DNA of 64,000 nucleotides from Rhodocyclales bacterium GT-UBC (GTDB taxonomy: Bacteria; Pseudomonadota; Gammaproteobacteria; Burkholderiales; Rhodocyclaceae). Positions 1-9,113 of the stretch are shown in pieces; positions within the stretch are counted from its first letter, which is position 1, and every line of letters begins with the position of its first letter. Both the position numbers and the translations under genes were made by a program. The DNA is taken from contig QXPY01000003.1 in the NCBI GenBank assembly GCA_003583745.1, forward strand, positions 170,052 to 234,051. The letters are read 5' to 3'. A model generated the notes under the pieces. That model searched no databases and was not told the DNA's origin. It was given only the letters and a program-made list of their open reading frames with translations.

Positions 1-771
1 ATCGACAAGCTGAAGCCGGAAGACGTCAAGCCGTCGTCGCGCCAGTATCCGTGGATTCGCTTCGATTACGACGAGAAGGCCAAGCTGCATCGTCAGGCGG
101 TCGAGATCGAGAATCTCTCCTTCACCTATGAAGGCGGCGAGCGCAAGATTTTCAACAACCTGACGCTGACCATCAACGCTGGCGAGAAGATCGCGGTGAT
201 TGGTGAAAACGGCGTCGGCAAGACCACCTTCCTCAAGTTGCTGATGGGCGAATTGCAACCGCAGTTCGGCACCGTCAAGTGGGCCGAAAAGGCCAATCCC
301 GGTTATTACGCCCAGGACCACAGCGCCGAGTTTGCCGGCGAGCAAAGCCTGACCGAGTGGATCGCCGGCTATGCCCGTGCCACCATCGAGGACGGCGGCG
401 ACCTGGAAACCCTGATTCGCGGCACGCTGGGTCGTCTGCTCTTCTCCGGCGACGAGGTCAAGAAACCGGTTAATGTGATTTCCGGGGGCGAGCAGGGGCG
501 CATGCTGTTTGGCAAGCTGATGCTGTCGAAACATAACGTGCTGCTCATGGACGAGCCGACCAACCACCTGGATATGGAATCGATCGAAGCGCTCAACAGT
601 GGCCTGGAGAAATTCCCGGGTACGCTGATCTTCGTCTCGCATGACCGCGAATTCGTTTCCTCGCTGTCCACCCGCGTTTTCGAGGTCAAGGACGATGGCC
701 GCATCATCGACTACCTCGGCGGCTACGAAGACTACTTGGCTACGTGCGTGTTGGCGGGTGGTGACAAGTAA
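1..771 (+). CDS. ybiT: ABC-F family ATPase, YbiT type (3' part; 5' end outside window)
   Basis: The reading frame is open from base 1, so the N-terminal half of the gene lies upstream of the window. What remains is the linker and the whole second ATP-binding domain: Walker A (GENGVGKTT, about residues 69-77 of the fragment), the ABC signature (SGGEQGRM), Walker B with DEPTNHLD, and the switch His in VSHDREF. The linker, the 'KPSSRQ.P.IRF' stretch and the C-terminal 'GGYEDYL' ending fit the YbiT subgroup of ABC-F proteins. ABC-F proteins are soluble, bind the ribosomal E site and act on translation rather than transport. The gene ends at TAA and is followed at once by a strong terminator, so it is the last gene of its unit and marks the left edge of the backbone. 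Confidence 0.9.
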   Translation: MDKLKPEDVKPSSRQYPWIRFDYDEKAKLHRQAVEIENLSFTYEGGERKIFNNLTLTINAGEKIAVIGENGVGKTTFLKLLMGELQPQFGTVKWAEKANPGYYAQDHSAEFAGEQSLTEWIAGYARATIEDGGDLETLIRGTLGRLLFSGDEVKKPVNVISGGEQGRMLFGKLMLSKHNVLLMDEPTNHLDMESIEALNSGLEKFPGTLIFVSHDREFVSSLSTRVFEVKDDGRIIDYLGGYEDYLATCVLAGGDK

Positions 772-802
772 GTACTAAGTTACGCACTGTGGACATGCAA
801 GA

Positions 803-832
803 AAGGGCGATCTGAAATCGCCCTTCTTTCTT
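803..832 (+). terminator. Rho-independent terminator of the ABC-F gene
   Basis: A perfect 8-bp stem (AAGGGCGA / TCGCCCTT) with a 7-nt loop is followed by CTTTCTT. It lies 31 bases after the stop codon of the ABC-F gene. Seen directly in the sequence. Confidence 0.8.
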
Positions 833-2008
833 CATAGACCTGTTTTTGCTTTTGTTCGCCAGTCAGCGTGGTTGCGATCTCACCTCGCTTCACACACGGA
901 CCCGCTGGGTTTGTTCAATAACTGTTGGGCACTTGGATAACTGTACGCACTAGTGAGCGTTTCCAACTTGATTTCCTATTCGATGTAACCGGAATTGCGC
1001 AACATGGACTACTGGTGCATGTCGTGTCGGCTGGTGCGGAGTACGCTCAAATGCTGGGAGCACTCGCGCCTTTTTGCCAAGCGAGCCCTGAAAGCTTCTC
1101 AGTACAAGTTCGTTCAGTCCTGGAGCGTTTTTTAGCTTCACCAATTCCCGCTGCCTGAACTGGTTTTGCCGTACTGACGACGTTGCGACATTGAAAGTTC
1201 GGCCGGGTCCGGCCTGCCAAGGCAGTCGAGGGTCACATTGCGGAACTATTTGGCCTTTAGGCCTGCAGAAGGAAACGGAATCGCTACTGGGGTTGGCTTC
1301 GCTGTCTTGGTGGTCACTACGCACTAGCGCCTGCTACACTGTATGTAAATGGGTTGGGACTACTCGACCGGCGCTGGGCTTCTCGGACTACCAGGAAGCC
1401 CTTCTGCTTTTCAGGTGCGGAATCGCGTTCTGCTGACCACTGAATCGCATCCGACCTGACCGGCTCAAATCGACCCACTCCTGACCTTTGAGGCCTTGGG
1501 GTTCCAACGGCAGGTTTCTGATTTGAGCTGTCGTTCAGCGCTGCCGATCACCGACAGCACCTCGGCCAATCCTGCCGTTGGGCAGTAGTTCGGTATCGGG
1601 CGGCAACCTGGCGGTAAGCAGCCCTTCAGCACCCGACAGCCCTGAATGGCCGCTTCTTATTCCGGTGAACAGCTGCTCCCGACCCTTTGCTGTCCGACAG
1701 TTTTCTCCGAAGCGGTCGTTCGCCGAACGCTCCGTTTTGCATGCCGTTACTCTCCGAAGCGGCCATTGGCGTCCTCAACCAATCGGCCAGAAGCGGTCAC
1801 AGCCTTAACTTGCCGATAGCAGACGTTTAAAAACTCGATTATATGGACGTACCTGTTCCGTTTAATTCTGATTAAATGGAGATAGTGTTTGAGTCAATTC
1901 CGCCGAAACCAACTTGACATGAATAATTCAAGCAAGGCAACGCTCGATAGCGAGTTGTAAGCACCGAATACCACCGGACTACAGCTCCCACAATTGCGCT
2001 AATCCATC
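833..2008. other. 1.2-kb intergenic stretch, repeat-rich, no supported gene
   Basis: No open frame here has a credible ribosome site, codon use or recognisable motif. The longest (925-1158, 77 codons) resembles nothing I know. The segment 1505-1540 matches 4608-4643 over 36 bases with about three quarters identity and also resembles part of the 6888/9357 repeat, so this is probably spacer DNA built of a degenerate dispersed repeat. It may contain the left junction of the accessory island. Confidence 0.5.
1505..1540 (+). repeat. Copy of a degenerate intergenic repeat
   Basis: This 36-bp stretch aligns without gaps to 4608-4643 (about three quarters identical). Its central GGCAGGTTTC...GAGC part also matches the longer repeat copies at 6888-6987 and 9357-9456. 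All copies lie between genes of the left island. Confidence 0.45.
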
Positions 2009-2554
2009 ATGAAGCTCGCTGCCCTTTCAGTCGCCATACTCATCTTTCCCTCCCTTAGCTGGGCACAAACCCTTTGCCGCCCAGGAGAAATTGACTATTT
2101 CTCCTGCCAAACGACTGCAAAGCAGAAGATTTTTTCAGTTTGCGGGAACATCACCGACGGAGAGATAAATAGCGAAAGCTGGCTCCAGTATCGCTTTGGG
2201 AATGATGGAGCAATTGAACTCTCGTATCCGCAAAAGGCTTCAGGCTCTGTCGAAAAATTCGAGGGTAACTATTTCGACAGATACAACGTGGCTGACCTTC
2301 GCTTCATAAACGGAGGAACACTCTATAGCGTTGAATTCAACTACTCGTATAACGGAAACGAAGCCCAACGGAGAGACCGACCTTCCGGTGGTATCACGGT
2401 GCACATTGGAAAGTTCAAGCGTGTAAGCATCCCGTGCAAGAGGGTGAACGCTTCAAAATACTTTCGGCTATTCAGTGACCTCAACGCATCAATCAGAACT
2501 CATAACGGTGAAACAGATATGCTTCACCACTACTTCAATTATGTATCCAAGTAG
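2009..2554 (+). CDS. Small secreted protein, family of 2737-3246
   Basis: This 181-residue protein begins with a clear signal peptide (about residues 1-19, cleavage after SWA), so it is probably periplasmic. The mature start carries a conserved pattern, LCxxGExxYFSC, followed about 20 residues later by a VCG. This is shared with the next gene (ICHVGETAYFRC ... VLCG), and further matches follow: a 'QYR' segment, a basic/acidic strand ending in YP, and a 'GG' before an aromatic strand. The two are therefore diverged paralogues. I recognise the family as a widespread uncharacterised one, without known function. The start ATG is the first in frame and gives the signal peptide. The surrounding DNA is repeat-rich, and the small gene is flanked by long spacers as in gene-cassette arrays. 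Confidence 0.7.
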   Translation: MKLAALSVAILIFPSLSWAQTLCRPGEIDYFSCQTTAKQKIFSVCGNITDGEINSESWLQYRFGNDGAIELSYPQKASGSVEKFEGNYFDRYNVADLRFINGGTLYSVEFNYSYNGNEAQRRDRPSGGITVHIGKFKRVSIPCKRVNASKYFRLFSDLNASIRTHNGETDMLHHYFNYVSK

Positions 2555-2670
2555 CTCGTCGGTGGCGCCCCCACCTCTGTCTACGCGCGGTTTCGCTACG
2601 ATGAGTTCAACTTCGCCTCACGTTTGCAATTCGTCGCGAGCGGGTTGGCTGAGTTCTTGGGCATCAGCAG

Positions 2671-2733
2671 TTTAGTCTTATGCGCCGTTCCAGGTGTGCT
2701 GGCGCTTTCAGGTCACGCCAAACAACGTTAGCC
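2671..2733 (+). other. Possible attC-like remnant between two small cassette-like genes
   Basis: The stretch TTTAGTCTTATGCGCCGTT (2671-2689) resembles, from memory, the end of Vibrio-type attC (VCR) sites. A GTTAGCC heptamer (2727-2733), one base off the GTTRRRY core, stands only 3 bases before the next start codon. A complete attC with both inner and outer inverted repeats was not found, so this is a weak call. Confidence 0.25.
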
Positions 2734-2736
2734 ATC

Positions 2737-3246
2737 ATGTTCCTGCGCCTCGTTTTCCTGCTAATCCTGCCTATTCTCTACAGCGCCGCCCAGGCAGCAT
2801 CCATCTGCCACGTCGGAGAAACAGCGTATTTTCGTTGTTCGTTCTCAGGGAAGACTGTTGTGCTCTGTGGGGCTAGCGATAAAGATACGGGTGGAAAACG
2901 ATTTCAGTACAGAATCTACAAGCGCGGCAAGACCGAAATGCAATATCCAAGTTCGCCACGCGCATCAGAATCGCAATTTCTGCAGAGCAGCATTCTTCTC
3001 GCTCACGGTGGTGAAATCCGAGTGAGCTTTAGCATCGCAGAATATAAGTACATCCTTTATGAGAGTTGGGATACCCGCTCGCCAAGCCTCGGAGGCATAT
3101 ATGTCGTGCGCAATGGAAAACTGCTCCAACAATATCAGTGCGATGACTACGCCGACCCCAACGCTAGTCTTCTTGAAAGCGGAATCAAAAAACTACTGCA
3201 GCAGGAGGAGTACGTTGATTTCTATGCCTCTGGAAATGCAGGCTAA
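2737..3246 (+). CDS. Small secreted protein, paralogue of 2009-2554
   Basis: An open frame extends back to 2680, but the ATG at 2737 places a classic signal peptide at the N-terminus (about residues 1-20, cleavage after AQA), so it is taken as the start, giving 169 residues. The mature protein starts with ICHVGETAYFRC, matching the upstream paralogue, and has a second Cys pair position in VVLCG. A late QYQCDDY probably provides another disulfide cysteine. Function is unknown; a periplasmic location is inferred from the signal peptide. A GTTAGCC heptamer lies just before the start, which may be a remnant of a cassette junction. Confidence 0.65.
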   Translation: MFLRLVFLLILPILYSAAQAASICHVGETAYFRCSFSGKTVVLCGASDKDTGGKRFQYRIYKRGKTEMQYPSSPRASESQFLQSSILLAHGGEIRVSFSIAEYKYILYESWDTRSPSLGGIYVVRNGKLLQQYQCDDYADPNASLLESGIKKLLQQEEYVDFYASGNAG

Positions 3247-3401
3247 TCCTGCTATCGAGTCGCGCTACACCAGCAATCATTCCGCTGGTTAGGAGGCGGC
3301 CAACGCGTTCATAGAATTATTGCTTCGGGAAATGGGCTGTGCCTCCCTTTTCCTGTCCATTCAACAAACCATCGCGTTTTCGACAGCTTTATTGTCAGAC
3401 C

Positions 3402-3800
3402 ATGAATAAAAAAATTGTTTTATCAATTGCTGGCCTCCTGTTGTTCAACAATGCCATGGCAGGCAGTTGGGGGCAGTTGTCAGGGAAAAACGCTCAAGGC
3501 CAACTTGTCGTCATTACAGATGAAACTCGCTCTGGCAAGCCCGCAATTCTGGTTTCAGACATGGACGGCGATGTCGAATATCCGTTTAGAGGCGCTTGCT
3601 CGTTCGAGCTCGACAAATCAGAATTTCAGCCGCCGGTGAAGTTTTCGTGTAGTTCCAAAGGCACCTCTCCGCTCGCAGGCACTACTTATGAGCAGACCGG
3701 CAAAACAGAGAAATGCCGAGCGATGCGGTTCAAGTGCGTTGCTGGTTGCAACAGTAAGCGTGCTCCAGCGTTGCTTAAATATCATCCATGGGAGTGTTGA
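3402..3800 (+). CDS. Small secreted protein of unknown function
   Basis: The ATG at 3402 is preferred to the in-frame ATG at 3339 because it gives a signal peptide (MNKK, a hydrophobic core, cleavage after AMA) at residues 1-20. The mature protein of about 112 residues has six cysteines, with a C-terminal cluster (KCRAMRFKC..GC ... WEC) that suggests disulfide bonding in the periplasm. I recognise no family. It is followed after three bases by the next secreted protein and probably shares its transcript. Confidence 0.6.
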   Translation: MNKKIVLSIAGLLLFNNAMAGSWGQLSGKNAQGQLVVITDETRSGKPAILVSDMDGDVEYPFRGACSFELDKSEFQPPVKFSCSSKGTSPLAGTTYEQTGKTEKCRAMRFKCVAGCNSKRAPALLKYHPWEC

Positions 3801-3803
3801 AAG

Positions 3804-4436
3804 ATGCATTCCTTCGTTTTTGCATTCCTCTTTGTTATTTCAGGGGCTTCGATAGCCCAGCCCTCATCAGAAAAACTCCCGGATGTGATTCGCTCAATAG
3901 CTATAGCGGGTACTGAACCTATCGTTGCAGAAGCGACACACGCTGCCTCACGACAAAAGACAGTTGCAGCGATTGTTCAGGTGACTACCGACGCTGCCGT
4001 TATCGTCGTTGCATCAAAAGGACGTAACATTGGATTTGAGGTTGTCGCGAGGTCCAAGCCCTTCGCGTTATCTCGTGAGTCTAATTTTGGTGCCTGGGTT
4101 GAAGAGTTCCGGCTACTCAGCAAAGACCGCCTTCAGCTTGCCATTGGACAGCGCGGTGGTTGTGCCAGAAAAGTAATCACCCACCAGTTTGCGTTACGGG
4201 ATGGAATTTGGCTTGTGTCAGGTCTTGATTCGGTGGTTATGCGATGTACCGATAATGGGGTTGAGCAGGACTTTTCCGAAACAAGCAACTATCTCAGCGG
4301 AAAAGCCATACGAACCGTCTTCTCAGAGGCGAAAGCGCCGAAAATTGCCCGGCTAACAAGCCCACGCAAAGCTTTCCCTCTTTCGGAGTTTCCCCCCAAA
4401 GGTCCAGAGGCTGGTTATGCTGAATTGCAGCAGTAA
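3804..4436 (+). CDS. Secreted protein of unknown function
   Basis: This is a 210-residue protein with a signal peptide (about residues 1-18, cleavage after SIA). The start is preceded by a GAAAG ribosome site and lies three bases after the preceding stop, so the two are probably co-transcribed. The mature part is rich in beta-forming segments and has two cysteines (GGCARK, VMRC) that could pair. No family is recognised. Confidence 0.6.
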   Translation: MHSFVFAFLFVISGASIAQPSSEKLPDVIRSIAIAGTEPIVAEATHAASRQKTVAAIVQVTTDAAVIVVASKGRNIGFEVVARSKPFALSRESNFGAWVEEFRLLSKDRLQLAIGQRGGCARKVITHQFALRDGIWLVSGLDSVVMRCTDNGVEQDFSETSNYLSGKAIRTVFSEAKAPKIARLTSPRKAFPLSEFPPKGPEAGYAELQQ

Positions 4437-4788
4437 TGCTGAGCGGCAGCTTTCACCGGGGCTGTCCGTCCGATATGGGTCGGGACGCGAACTACATCTC
4501 TCCAGGTTCATCGCCATAAAGCCGCCGTTGGGGTTTCGCTTCCCGGTAGCGACCATTGGTCATTGAGTGCAGGCGACCCAATCCGGACCTTCGTTTGCTG
4601 CGCATGGCAACGTCAGGTTACTGAGTCGAACGGTCGTTCTGGGCGATGGCTGTGCTACTGCACCTCGGCCTTTGGCGCCGTTGGATGACCTGCTAATGTC
4701 AGTCTTCCTGCAGTACCATCGAATGCCGCTTTTCTGATAGCTTTATAAGATTAGTGCCGAATTCTCCCAAGTTCCGGATCTTATTCGT
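4437..4788. other. 352-bp spacer with a degenerate repeat copy
   Basis: No gene is supported. It holds the repeat copy at 4608-4643. A short piece (TATGGGTCGG, around 4475) recurs near 9237, again in a spacer of the left island. No clear promoter for the kinase downstream is visible. Confidence 0.5.
4608..4643 (+). repeat. Copy of a degenerate intergenic repeat
   Basis: It aligns ungapped over 36 bases to 1505-1540 (about 75% identical). Both lie in spacers of the left island. Confidence 0.45.
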
Positions 4789-6771
4789 ATGATCAGCCAA
4801 TACAATTACGCGCGCAGCCTCATTGAAGCTAGTCTTGATCCGCTGGTCACGATCAGTCCGGAAGGCAAGATCACCGATGTGAACAAGGCGACAGAAGAAG
4901 TAACCGGGGTGATGCGTGACAATCTGATCGGCAGTGATTTTGCGGTTTATTTCACCGATCCCGAGAAAGCCAGCGAAGGCTATCAGAAAGTCTTCTCGCA
5001 GGGCTCTGTGACCGACTATCCGCTGGCGATACGCCACGTTTCGGGCAAGGTGACTGATGTACTCTACAACGCCAGTATTTATCGCGACACACTGGGCAAC
5101 GTGCTCGGTGTCTTTGCTGCAGCGCGAGACATCACCGAGCGGAAGAAAGCCGAGGAAGCTACCCTAGCGGCGTCGCTGTACGCGCGCAGCCTCATTGAAG
5201 CTAGTCTTGATCCGCTGGTCACGATCAGTCCGGAAGGCAAGATCACCGATGTGAACAAGGCGACAGAAGAAGTAACCGGGGTGATGCGTGACAATCTGAT
5301 CGGCAGTGATTTTGCGGTTTATTTCACCGATCCCGAGAAAGCCAGCGAAGGCTATCAGAAAGTCTTCTCGCAGGGCTCTGTGACCGACTATCCGCTGGCG
5401 ATACGCCACGTTTCGGGCAAGGTGACTGATGTACTCTACAACGCCAGTATTTATCGCGACACACTGGGCAACGTGCTCGGTGTCTTTGCTGCAGCGCGAG
5501 ACATCACCGAGCGGAAAAAGGCTGACGAAAAACTCGCGGACTACAGTCGGCGTCTGGAGCAACGCGCTATTGAATTGGAAGAGTCAAAAAAAGCTGCCGA
5601 TGCCGCGAACATCGCCAAAGGCGCTTTTCTCGCCAACATGAGCCATGAGATTCGTACACCGCTCAACGCAATTATTGGGATGGCGCACATCCTGCGTAGA
5701 TCAAGCCTGACGATCCAGCAGGCGGACAAGCTCGAGAAGATCGAAACCGCAGGCAACCACCTGCTCGAAATCATCAATGCCATTCTCGACCTCTCAAAGA
5801 TTGAAGCCGGCAGGTTCCAACTCGAAGAAGGCATCGTCTGCATCGAAAACGTCATTGAAGCCGCCACCAGCATGGTGGGCAATGCCGTCAAGAACAAGGG
5901 CCTCCAGCTCCTGATCGACACCCAGCCAATGCCAGATGGCCTGTTGGGTGACCGCACCTGCCTGCAGCAGGCATTGCTTAACTATCTTTCGAATGCCGTC
6001 AAATTCACCGAAAGGGGCAGCATCAAGATCAGCACCCAGGTAGAAGAAGAAACGCCGGAAGACGTGCTGATCCGATTTGCCGTGACCGATACCGGCATCG
6101 GCATTGCCCCGGAAACACTGCCAAAACTGTTCTTGGCATTCGAGCAGGCCGATAACTCCATGACTCGTCGCTATGGAGGAACCGGACTTGGTCTCGCCAT
6201 TACCCGCAAGAGCGCCGAACTTATGGGCGGCGAAGCCGGGGCCACCAGCGAGCCCGGCACGGGTAGCACCTTCTGGTTCACCGTTCGCTTGCGGAAGAAC
6301 TTACATGAATGCAGTGCGGTGCCCCTCAAAGTCCATGGCGATGCCGAGAGCGTCATCATGGCTGAATACAGAGGCACGAGAATCCTGCTGGCGGAGGATG
6401 AGCCGATTAACCGGGAGGTTGCACTCTCCCTTCTGGAGGATGTGGGACTAGTCGTCAGTATGGCGGAAGACGGGCGGGAAGCTCTGAAACTTGCCAGAGA
6501 GAACGACTATGCCTTGATTCTGATGGACATGCAGATGCCGAATATGGACGGCTTGGAAGCCACCCGGCAGATCCGGCAACTGCCCGGCAGGAAAGACATC
6601 CCTATTTTGGCCATGACAGCCAATGCCTTTGCTGAGGATAAGGCAAGGTGCTTTGAAGCCGGAATGGACGACTTTATCACCAAGCCGGTAGCCCCGGAAT
6701 TGCTATTTAAAGCATTGCTGACGTGGCTTCATTGTACCCATTCTGCATGGCGTGATGTACGACTGCAATGA
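4789..6771 (+). CDS. Hybrid histidine kinase, PAS-PAS-HisKA-HATPase-REC
   Basis: This 660-residue protein is soluble by sequence, with no membrane segment. Two PAS domains (about residues 7-120 and 131-244) are identical in protein and DNA. A short coiled linker leads to a HisKA domain with phospho-acceptor His286 in [10 protein letters not shown]. The ATPase domain has the N box (NYLSNAVKF), the DTGIGI motif and the GGTGLGLA loop. A C-terminal receiver has Asp580 ([11 protein letters not shown]) and the conserved Lys (ITKP). Such hybrids relay phosphate His to Asp, and a partner phosphotransfer protein is not present nearby. The start is uncertain: the ATG at 4789 lacks a good ribosome site and begins almost at the edge of PAS1, so the present gene may be an N-terminally truncated form of one with more sensor domains. 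Confidence 0.85.
   Translation: MISQYNYARSLIEASLDPLVTISPEGKITDVNKATEEVTGVMRDNLIGSDFAVYFTDPEKASEGYQKVFSQGSVTDYPLAIRHVSGKVTDVLYNASIYRDTLGNVLGVFAAARDITERKKAEEATLAASLYARSLIEASLDPLVTISPEGKITDVNKATEEVTGVMRDNLIGSDFAVYFTDPEKASEGYQKVFSQGSVTDYPLAIRHVSGKVTDVLYNASIYRDTLGNVLGVFAAARDITERKKADEKLADYSRRLEQRAIELEESKKAADAANIAKGAFLANMSHEIRTPLNAIIGMAHILRRSSLTIQQADKLEKIETAGNHLLEIINAILDLSKIEAGRFQLEEGIVCIENVIEAATSMVGNAVKNKGLQLLIDTQPMPDGLLGDRTCLQQALLNYLSNAVKFTERGSIKISTQVEEETPEDVLIRFAVTDTGIGIAPETLPKLFLAFEQADNSMTRRYGGTGLGLAITRKSAELMGGEAGATSEPGTGSTFWFTVRLRKNLHECSAVPLKVHGDAESVIMAEYRGTRILLAEDEPINREVALSLLEDVGLVVSMAEDGREALKLARENDYALILMDMQMPNMDGLEATRQIRQLPGRKDIPILAMTANAFAEDKARCFEAGMDDFITKPVAPELLFKALLTWLHCTHSAWRDVRLQ
4807..5144 (+). 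repeat. Perfect tandem repeat, unit 1 (PAS domain)
   Basis: Bases 4807-5144 are identical to 5179-5516 (338 bp, no mismatch seen), with a period of 372 bp or 124 codons. The unit codes for a full PAS/PAC domain. Confidence 0.95.
5179..5516 (+). repeat. Perfect tandem repeat, unit 2 (PAS domain)
   Basis: Second copy of the 338-bp unit. Identity stops inside the Lys codons after ITERK, where the two units continue differently (KAEE versus KADE). Confidence 0.95.
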
Positions 6772-7159
6772 GGCGGGAGTGCGCGCTCGACGGAAGGGAT
6801 AGCTGACCTTCGGCATTCGCTCAATGCCAACGGCTGTTGACCGCGGAACACTGGCCCAATATTCATGCAACCCTCAATGGCCGTATTGGCCGAGGAGTAC
6901 GAACTCCCCGTCAGGCAGATTTCAAAGTTGAGCAGCCGTTTCGACGACCGCTAACAAGGACGGACGAACTTCCGCTTCTGGCCGGTTACGGAAATTTCAG
7001 CCGCTGATTTGCTCGCCGAATAGCTGCCGTTCAACTCAGTGGAACGCGAAGAATTCAGATGTAACAGCCAACGGCAGGTAGTGGCCGGTAGCACGAATAC
7101 AACATGATGCCAGAAAGCGGCCGCACAGGTTGTGCCCCCATGCAGCCGCAAGGTGCCGG
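6772..7159. other. 388-bp spacer with a dispersed repeat copy
   Basis: It lies between the converging kinase and recombinase genes. It contains the 100-bp repeat copy at 6888-6987. No gene or terminator with a U-tract was found. Confidence 0.5.
6888..6987 (+). repeat. Dispersed intergenic repeat, copy A (100 bp)
   Basis: It aligns without gaps to 9357-9456, with roughly three quarters identity over 100 bp. The best block is ACGAA..CC..TCAGGCAG.TTTC. Both copies are in spacers, in the same orientation. Confidence 0.7.
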
Positions 7160-7774
7160 CTAGATTTCAGTCTGCTCCGAAATCTCCAGCGCATCGTCCA
7201 CCTCAATGCCGAGATAACGAACGGTGCTCTCCAGCTTGGAATGACCAAGTAGCAACTGAACGGCCCGCAGATTCTTCGTGCGCTTGTAGATCAATGTTGC
7301 CTTGGTTCTCCGCATGGAATGCGTCCCATAGACCGACGAGTCGAGACCGGCTGATTCGGCCCAGTGATGCACGATCCGTGCATACTGCCGTGTCGAAACG
7401 TGTGGAGACTTTGCTACCCTGCTCGGGAACAGAAACTGATCTCCACGCAAACGTGACTTCTCAAGCCATGCCGTCACTGCCGTCCTTGTCGGTTCAGTCA
7501 GTTCAAACTGCACTGGCCGCTGAGTTTTCTTCTGGATCACCATGGCGCGGGATAGCACCTGATTTCCGTGGGTGATGTCACGCACCCGCAGGCTGAGGAG
7601 ATCGCAGCCACGCAGCTTACTATCGATGGCCAGGTTGAACATGGCAAGGTCGCGAACTGCATGAGCGTTCTGGAGGTGGATGCGGATGGCCCAGATGTCC
7701 TTGGGTTTCAGCGGTGGCTTTTGGCCGACGAGCTTTCCCTTGTTCCAGGCTTCGCGTTTGTTGATGGTTTCCAT
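7160..7774 (-). CDS. Short tyrosine recombinase (site-specific integrase)
   Basis: This 204-residue protein is almost entirely the catalytic domain of a tyrosine recombinase. It has Arg I in DSKLRGCDLL, the His-x-x-Arg box in THSMRRTKAT, the third His in LLGHSK, and the nucleophile Tyr in TVRYLG. The usual N-terminal core-binding (SAM-like) domain is reduced to about 40 residues, so this is one of the short integrase-like proteins found on genomic islands, plasmids and transposons. All active-site residues are intact. It stands alone between two repeat-bearing spacers. Its target site is not visible, and it could be the integrase of a degraded element. Confidence 0.85.
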   Translation of the reverse strand: METINKREAWNKGKLVGQKPPLKPKDIWAIRIHLQNAHAVRDLAMFNLAIDSKLRGCDLLSLRVRDITHGNQVLSRAMVIQKKTQRPVQFELTEPTRTAVTAWLEKSRLRGDQFLFPSRVAKSPHVSTRQYARIVHHWAESAGLDSSVYGTHSMRRTKATLIYKRTKNLRAVQLLLGHSKLESTVRYLGIEVDDALEISEQTEI

Positions 7775-7991
7775 CTTTGACTCCTTGGCTGTTGATCGGA
7801 GTCATATATTCGGTCTGTTGGAGAATGGCTGCTGTGGGGCAGGATGGCCTACGCGGGCTGTCGGCCAGCAGCGGACTGTCACTGGCTCCATGTACCGGAC
7901 GCTTAAGCGACTGCTTTACCCTGAAAACGGCTTTATCGAGGCAGTCAGATGTCCGATTAACACTTGCCTATTCAACAGCAGACTTCAGTAC

Positions 7992-9113
7992 TTAGCTGGC
8001 ATGACAAAGTAACGATGGATTTGCAACGGCGCTCTCAGCCATCCGATTTAAGGCATCCACGACCTTTTTGCTAGCCAGTTCCATCGACTCCACAGCACGC
8101 AACATACCGAACATATCACCCATCTCTTTGCACTGAAGAGCTTGGATGCCTGAGTTGTGCACTTCAACGTGAGGCGGTTCTAACTCGCGGTAACCGGGCA
8201 GCTGACTGAAGCATGCCTTGCCCTCTCCTTCGTAGTACCAAGTACCTAATCGACAAGCGGTATGAGATACGACTTGGTTCACCCGAAGATTATCCAGTCC
8301 AAAGAGGCTCATGTAGATTTTGAATTTGAAGACCAAGTGATCTACTTTTGCAACTTCGATAAAGCTGTTTAACGCGCTACCGGCGATTATGGACTCCATG
8401 CTGTTAGACAGGTCGACCAATTGGCGCATACTTTCCGTAGCTAGCGTGCCTTGTTGGCTATATTCGTCAGCGGAAGCCGACAAATCATCCATTGCTTGCT
8501 TTGCAGTAGCTGAGTTACTGCGAACACTCACTACCAATAGCTCAATGTCTTTAGTGGCTTTTGATGTGCGCTCCGCCAGTTTCCGAACCTCGTCCGCCAC
8601 CACAGCAAAACCACGCCCGGATTCTCCAGCTCTCGCGGCCTCAATGGCTGCATTTAAGGCTAATAGGTTCGTTTGGTCAGCAATTTCATGAATGAGCTGA
8701 ACAATCGCACTTATTTGGTCTGCTTGCTTAGCGAGCGTTCCTACTTCACTTGCCGTGGCTGCTGACCCAGTCGCCAACCGATGCAAGTTTTCGGCAATTT
8801 GTGTTGTCGTCTGTCCGCTGGACAAAGAAACCTCAGCTGCCTCAATGGCTTGGTTCCTCTCTTCTCTGAGCTTGTTCGCCATCGCGCCAAGACTCTGTTG
8901 TGATCCGCCTAAGGTTTCTGCAAATGAACCCAAGTGGGCAAGAATCGCTTTGAGAGAGTTACATTCCTCTTCCTTGGCGGCTGATTCAAGTTGCAGGGTT
9001 TCGGACTGCTGTTCAAGTTGAAGAACTCTTTTCTTTAACGATTCCAACTCAGTGGTTTGGTTTGCGATGACATTTGTCGCTTCTTCTAGTTTTTGTGCTG
9101 AAGTCCAAAACAT
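7992..9113 (-). CDS. Soluble methyl-accepting chemotaxis protein with CZB domain
   Basis: This 373-residue protein has no membrane segment. A coiled-coil N-terminus (about 1-95) leads to an MCP signalling domain with the hairpin tip sequence [22 protein letters not shown]-terminal CZB (chemoreceptor zinc-binding) domain carries the typical His early in the domain (VDHLVFK), the Cys in [10 protein letters not shown] and a late His (PHVEVH) that together bind zinc in this family. CZB receptors respond to zinc-linked signals such as hypochlorous acid or redox state. A GTG further upstream (9170) keeps the frame open, but the ATG at 9113 is preferred because the extra residues look unstructured. 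No other chemotaxis genes are near. Confidence 0.85.
   Translation of the reverse strand: MFWTSAQKLEEATNVIANQTTELESLKKRVLQLEQQSETLQLESAAKEEECNSLKAILAHLGSFAETLGGSQQSLGAMANKLREERNQAIEAAEVSLSSGQTTTQIAENLHRLATGSAATASEVGTLAKQADQISAIVQLIHEIADQTNLLALNAAIEAARAGESGRGFAVVADEVRKLAERTSKATKDIELLVVSVRSNSATAKQAMDDLSASADEYSQQGTLATESMRQLVDLSNSMESIIAGSALNSFIEVAKVDHLVFKFKIYMSLFGLDNLRVNQVVSHTACRLGTWYYEGEGKACFSQLPGYRELEPPHVEVHNSGIQALQCKEMGDMFGMLRAVESMELASKKVVDALNRMAESAVANPSLLCHAS

Noticed and set aside
925..1158. 77-codon open frame in the left spacer
   Set aside because: No ribosome site, no motif, and it lies in repeat-rich spacer DNA.
1578..1808. 76-codon open frame in the left spacer
   Set aside because: Ser/Arg-rich composition like random frames; overlaps degenerate spacer DNA.
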